From contig FN648742.1 of the NCBI GenBank assembly GCA_000310025.1, positions 3,200 through 55,518 of the forward strand: 52,319 nucleotides of DNA, read 5' to 3'. The translations under genes and the position numbers were made by a program. Shown here piece after piece: positions 48,101 to 52,319 of the stretch. Below the pieces are notes generated by a model. That model saw nothing but the letters and a program-made list of their open reading frames with translations, searched no databases and was not told the origin of the DNA. The number at the start of each line of letters is the position of its first letter. Positions within the stretch are counted from its first letter, which is position 1. Source of the stretch: Ectocarpus siliculosus (Eukaryota; Sar; Phaeophyceae; Ectocarpales; Ectocarpaceae).

Positions 48101-50304
48101 CGACCGCCGTCTTCAATGGTTTTGAGCTCAGTTGCATTGATCTTGTCCTTTCAACGCGTATCGCCGTTTGGCTTGGGCCGCGGCACAAGTCTAGTTCTAC
48201 GTGGCGCGAGATAAAAAGACAGCTAGGTATCATAAACCCAATGAATTTGCGGACATCGTCATGTATGTACGTTTTATTCTCATCATGTATGTTCTCGTGC
48301 TATGGGGGGGTGACACGTTTTTCCGTCGCAGGTACAAATCTCGTCGCAACGGCGCTTTACTACCAGTTCATGGAACTGACCCTCTCCTGGGAACATGCCC
48401 TGGGAGACGTGACCATGCAGGTGGACAACACTGTCGCCGAGAACAAGAACAACTACCTCATGGGCATTTTGGCAGCGATGGTTGGTCGGGGAATCATGAG
48501 GACGGTCACGCTCTGCTTCATGATGGTTGGCCACACCCACATCCAGATCGACCAGATTTTCTCCTGGTGAGTAGTCGTCGCGGAAGAAACACATAAGAAT
48601 AATGCACAGGATGGTCGACGTATAGTATGTATCCACTGTGCGTTCGAGGGACGTTACATTTTTCGTCTTGCAGCGCCTACTATGTGTTGATGAAATTAAT
48701 GGATATCCCTCGTGATCGAGCCTTTGTCCTCGGGGTGCGGTTGATCTAAGGCGTATATCCACATCTTCATCTTGCCGACAAATAGATCCCGACGTCAACC
48801 ATTTACAAAAGACACCCCCAACCTTTCTTGTTCGTCTCGTGCCCCCCCCTTTTGCCCACGTCGTATTGGCCATTTTGATGCGAAGCTTCGCCAAAGCGGT
48901 GAAAGGGGTCGACATCTTCACGCGAGAGGAGCTGGGGGACGCCTTCAGACGCGGCTACAAAAAGGTACAAGTAAAATGCCGGACCCTAGAAAACCTCGCC
49001 AACTTCAAGGACCTGGTGGCTCCCGTAACACGACGCATCCCAAACATCACCAACTTCCAAGCTTTCAAAATCTACAAGGAGGGGCCCTCGATGGTGGTGA
49101 CGGTAAAGATGAAGATGCACCACGAGGACTGGTTAGGCTTCAGCGAAGATGGGAAGACGGTGGGGAGTGGGGACGGATTCAGCCCTTGGCGCCTGATGCA
49201 CGCACATGCAGTGCACTTGGAGGCAACCCCGCCCTACGAGCTCAAACTGGTCCAGGATGAAATAATTCACCGGGTAGAGCTGCGCCAACAAGCCTCGTGG
49301 CAGAAGCTACCAGTCGCCTACGTCGGCGGTACGTTTTCGTTTTTTTCGCAATATCGTTCAACGAGAGTATCCTAATATGTTGCTTGCCGTACAAGAGCCC
49401 CGGTAATGACGTATCCTGAGTTCGTTGTTCGCCTTTGTCAATGACATGATGCTGCAAGAAACAAAGCTCTCAAGCGTTGCGAAACCGTTGTCCCGAACTA
49501 CTACGCGCCTTAATGGATCCAGACCCGGAAAAGCAAAAGCGCGTCAAGCTGGATCACGCCGACAGCCTCAGAATATTAAGGACGACGGGAACCAAGGCAT
49601 TCGACCTGGACACATCCTGGCTTCCTCTTCAGGTCTCCGGCGACGACTCTGAACCAGACCTGGACGACGGTGGCGACGAGGGGGGTCTCTCACACGGTCT
49701 CTCCGACGACGATGACGACAGCTCGTTCGGAGACGATCTCGATGAACGTCTACGGCAGCATCAACAAAGTTGCCGTGCCGCCCAGGGGGGGGGGGCGGCG
49801 GCTGCGGGATAAACAGACATGGGCACATGGCACAATGCACTCTTTCTCGTTCTTTCTGTCGGATGGAGCCCCTTTTCTTGTGGGAAAGGTCATCGACAAG
49901 CGCGAAGTTGACGGGCAGGAGGAGGTAGCTCTTCACTGGTACACCCCTAGGAAACGCCTGGTCGACAGCGCGGTGAATGTGTCCTTCGACACGTACGCCG
50001 GAGCGTCCTTCTCTCCTACCTACATAGCAGGGGACGCGACTTCCCGTGTGAACTCTCGTCGCAAGCTACTGCCGGACTCGTCGTGGGAGCCTGTGTCCGG
50101 GATCGTAGCGACGTCCTCCACTCTCATCTCGGGAGGGTCCAAAATTCCGGCACACGTCAAACAAGCCATTAAGACGGCAAACCAACTTACGGCCGCGGAT
50201 GATGAGGATGGGGGTGGTGGCGGGTGCGACAATCCGGGCGGGGGGGGCAATATCGTCACCGAAGGAGGAAAGAAAGGCAAGGGGCGGCTGCGAACCGAAC
50301 GAGA

Positions 50305-50335
<31 letters not shown>

Positions 50336-50578
50336 GAGGAGGAGGAGGAGGAGGAGGAGGAGGAGGAGGAGGAGGAGGAGGAGGAGGACAACGACCTCAA
50401 TAAGGAAGGCGATACCATGCAGCAGCCTGAGAAGAACATATCGAAGAACGACAGACTACATGGGGGTGGACAGGAGAGCGGAGTAGAGGCGGGGGGGGAC
50501 ACGCACCCCGGAAGCACTGTGCAGGTCCAGGGTGTGCGGACCAGCGCGCGTGGACATGTTCCACGTAGGGAGTGGTAG
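45152..50578 (+). CDS. Gene C: DUF7869-type protein, putative RNase H-fold transposase/integrase
   Basis: Eight plus-strand exons with consistent phases: 45,152-45,801; 46,140-46,272; 46,778-47,050; 47,303-47,469; 47,729-47,817; 48,332-48,566; 48,886-49,328; 49,475-50,578. Exon 1 has a basic/acidic start, a polyglutamine run, LRCCRLNCIELF, and TPVCNRAFREFFRVSDSLI, a segment typical of the family N-terminus. Exon 3 holds REYFNRIWAQEFPHLKLK and a C-x2-C (MLCKICTLLKSAI). The core gives YCMMDGANQSNF (D386), MQVDNTVAENKNNYLMG (D469) and VGHTHIQIDQIFS (H505, H507, D511), the conserved pattern of DUF7869 proteins found in repeat-rich genomes. The C-terminal part has PFLVGKVIDKREV ... VALHWYTPRKR, an SH3-like reader-type segment, then a polyglutamate run and a charged tail. 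The last exon changes frame within a run of 10 G (49,785-49,794); with 9 G the product would be about 1,030 aa. That run may be an assembly error or a real break. Transposase activity is inferred. Confidence 0.8.
45402..45427 (+). repeat. CAG repeat encoding polyglutamine
   Basis: Nine glutamine codons, mostly CAG, within gene C exon 1. A CAACAA/CAG-rich asparagine/serine stretch follows at 45,509-45,556. Confidence 0.9.
49785..49794 (+). other. Ten-G run where gene C changes frame
   Basis: The frame entering from exon 8 ends at TAA 49,810-49,812. The neighbouring frame stays open to 50,578 and carries the conserved C-terminal segment. A one-base length difference in this homopolymer explains both. 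Confidence 0.75.
50309..50390 (+). repeat. GAG/GGA trinucleotide array encoding polyglutamate
   Basis: About 27 consecutive glutamate codons near the gene C C-terminus. Copy number is likely variable. Confidence 0.9.
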
Positions 50579-52319
50579 GAGAGAGAAGATCAAACATGTA
50601 CAAAATTAAAACATGAAGAATCACCTTTTTTTTTGGGTGTTGTTGGTTGGATGGCTGAAGGTTGCAAACTTAGGTAGGTCCCAGTCAGTCGTTCATAGCC
50701 TCTCTCTCTGCGACAGCATTCGAAAGGGTGCGTAGCATTTGTTTCTGTGGGCCAGTAGTGTCCACATAAGGTAAGTAAGGTCTGATCCCGACCAAGGTGC
50801 CTTTGACATAAGGGTAACAGGACGAAGTGATGTTGTACTCACGGTTGTTGTAGTAATTGTGTTGATTGAGCACGGAAGCGGGGTGGTTGTCTCCGGTGAG
50901 CGTGGAAAAAATCCTGTTATTCGTGCGGAATGCATTGCTGCATTGCTGCCGTACATGCATGCATATGTATTTATATATGGATGGTCCTCGGCTCGACTGG
51001 GCCCACATCAATGTTCTGTGTGGGTTATGAGGTTTTAGCGGTCCACGTTGTTGGTTGATTGTGGCCAAAAACGAGGTCCACGTTGTTCGCTGGTTGTGGC
51101 CAAATAACGAGTTTTGAAATTACGTGACTTACCCTGGTTGATACCTTGCATGCGTGTGCTTTTGACAGCTCCGCCCACTATTCTACAAGAAGTAGTGGGG
51201 AGCACACACAAAAAAAAACTGAGTCCTGCTCACTTGGGGTCTTCTCCTAACCCAAACATCATCTCGACACCGTACTGTGCCCCAAGTGCAACACAAGTTC
51301 ACATTTGGTGCCGTCTACAAACGGCCTACTACATGGCGAGACACACGGAGAAGAAGAAGCTTGGCAAATCTCACAAGTGATTCTCGCATTCATCTCGTTG
51401 CCAGTGGCATCCCTAACCGAAAGGCTCCGCGTCCAGCTTTCGGAGTTATTACTTCGGGACGAAAACGCGCCGATGGCGGCGGACACATGAAATACACATC
51501 GTTAACCATTTTCGCTACTACCACCGCACGGTGGTTCTACCTGTCGTCCATGCCATCTGCCGACCAATTCCAAAAAAAATAAAACCTTTCTACTTCTCCA
51601 CCCGCTAGGGCTACGTGCACAGACTACGCTGCCGGACTTGACAATAACAGCAGCAAGCTAGTACCTATAGCTAGCTGTCCTCGCCTAAGCCAAGCGTCAC
51701 CTCCATTCAACCGCACGCCATCATGACGCGGTCTCAAGCGTCCTCTCAACTTTCCCACTCTGCCGCCCCTCTCTATTGTCCTCTATCCTCCAATAACAAC
51801 CGTCGGTGGAAGCCACGCCCCCTTTGCTGATCGGTGGAAGCCACGCCCCCCTTGCCGATCATGTGGGAGACAACGGGCCGACAACGTATATTTAGGTTAG
51901 ACGGGGGGGGACGAGTGGTGCATGGCCAAACAAATCACACACAGTGAATGGACAAGGACATAGCAAATACCTACTGGTTGGTGTAGTGGCTCATAGACTC
52001 GATAAATTCTCCCGAACGAGACCGGAAAATCAAAGAAGGTGAGCAATACTGCACGCAACATGCCATCTTGTTTCAGTCTCACCTCATGTGCAATGAACGA
52101 CAGGCAGCGAAGGAAACTTTCTTACACATAAGCACAACACATCCGTTATGCGAGAGAAGGAGCGAAAGCCAAATGTGTGTGCCCGCGCGTGTGAGAGAGA
52201 GGGAGGGAGGAGCACATGTACATGGATGGAACAACAGGTACACTAAGACTCACAGATCGAGAGAGAGGGAGAGAGAAAGAGAGAGCAAGAGAGAGAGAGG
52301 GGGGGGGGGGGGGGGGGGG
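50579..52319. other. Region downstream of gene C
   Basis: No gene recognised. Structures seen: a two-copy ~35-bp tandem repeat at 51,040-51,110 ('ggtccacgttgttggttga'/'ggtccacgttgttcgctgg'), and a two-copy ~30-bp tandem repeat at 51,800-51,860 ('tcggtggaagccacgcccc'). If the A-B-C cluster is a mobile element, its right end may be here or beyond the window. Confidence 0.45.
52250..52319. repeat. GA-rich and poly-G simple repeat at window end
   Basis: 'gagagagagggagagagaaa' grades into at least 20 G. The sequence ends in this tract, as at a contig or gap edge. Confidence 0.9.

Noticed and set aside
24900-52300. Terminal inverted repeats around the A-B-C cluster
   Set aside because: Comparing 24.4-25.5 kb with 50.6-52.3 kb by eye gave no convincing match. 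A computed self-alignment is needed before claiming ends.
1-52319. tRNA, rRNA or other structured RNA genes
   Set aside because: No cloverleaf-like segment or conserved rRNA stretch was recognised by eye. A covariance-model scan could still find one.

Overview
This is eukaryotic nuclear DNA. It has multi-exon genes with GT-AG introns and consistent phases, retroelements of two orders, a Harbinger-type DNA transposon, minisatellites and microsatellites. The repertoire (Copia, DIRS/Ngaro, Harbinger, a DUF7869-type gene, a ParB-like/methyltransferase fusion) suggests a stramenopile, most likely a brown alga. That placement is an inference; no host marker gene is present.

Left part (1-25 kb): mostly dead or dying mobile DNA. 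In order there is a Harbinger transposase remnant (about 1.0-2.3 kb), a truncated Copia element with gag, two zinc knuckles, protease and integrase (3.0-6.1 kb), and a GC-rich 111-bp minisatellite that abuts the Copia break (6.2-8.0 kb). A foldback with roughly 0.7-kb arms follows (8.4-10.15 kb). Next comes a near-complete minus-strand Ngaro/PAT-type DIRS retroelement (10.4-18.4 kb) whose repeats lie in the order A1-ORFs-B1-A2-B2. Then there is repeat-rich DNA, a second decayed tyrosine-recombinase retroelement (about 20.5-21.8 kb), short direct repeats (22-23.4 kb) and a small inverted repeat (24.2-24.4 kb).

Right part (25.5-50.6 kb): three large intron-containing genes with one apparent architecture. 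Gene A (minus, 44,391-37,365, 12 exons, all phases consistent, about 1,128 aa) and gene B (minus, 32,931 to about 25,508) are tandem paralogs. Each has an N-terminal ParB/Srx-like domain, a middle region (zinc-cluster in A, acidic in B), a degenerate class-beta DNA N4/N6-methyltransferase-like module (motif IV exon before motif I exon), and a shared C-terminal domain. Gene C (plus, 45,152-50,578, 8 exons) diverges from gene A across about 760 bp and encodes a DUF7869-type protein with an RNase H-like D...D...HxHxxxD core and an SH3-like tail.

The ParB-methyltransferase pairing is familiar from phage and plasmid proteins. Finding two diverged tandem copies beside a putative transposase/integrase is the strongest candidate for an undescribed system, possibly a large self-mobilising DNA element of at least 25 kb. 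No terminal inverted repeats were found by eye, so the mobile-element reading is not established.

Between genes B and A (33.0-37.3 kb) and after gene C (50.6-52.3 kb) no convincing gene was recognised. The window ends in a GA/G-rich simple repeat.
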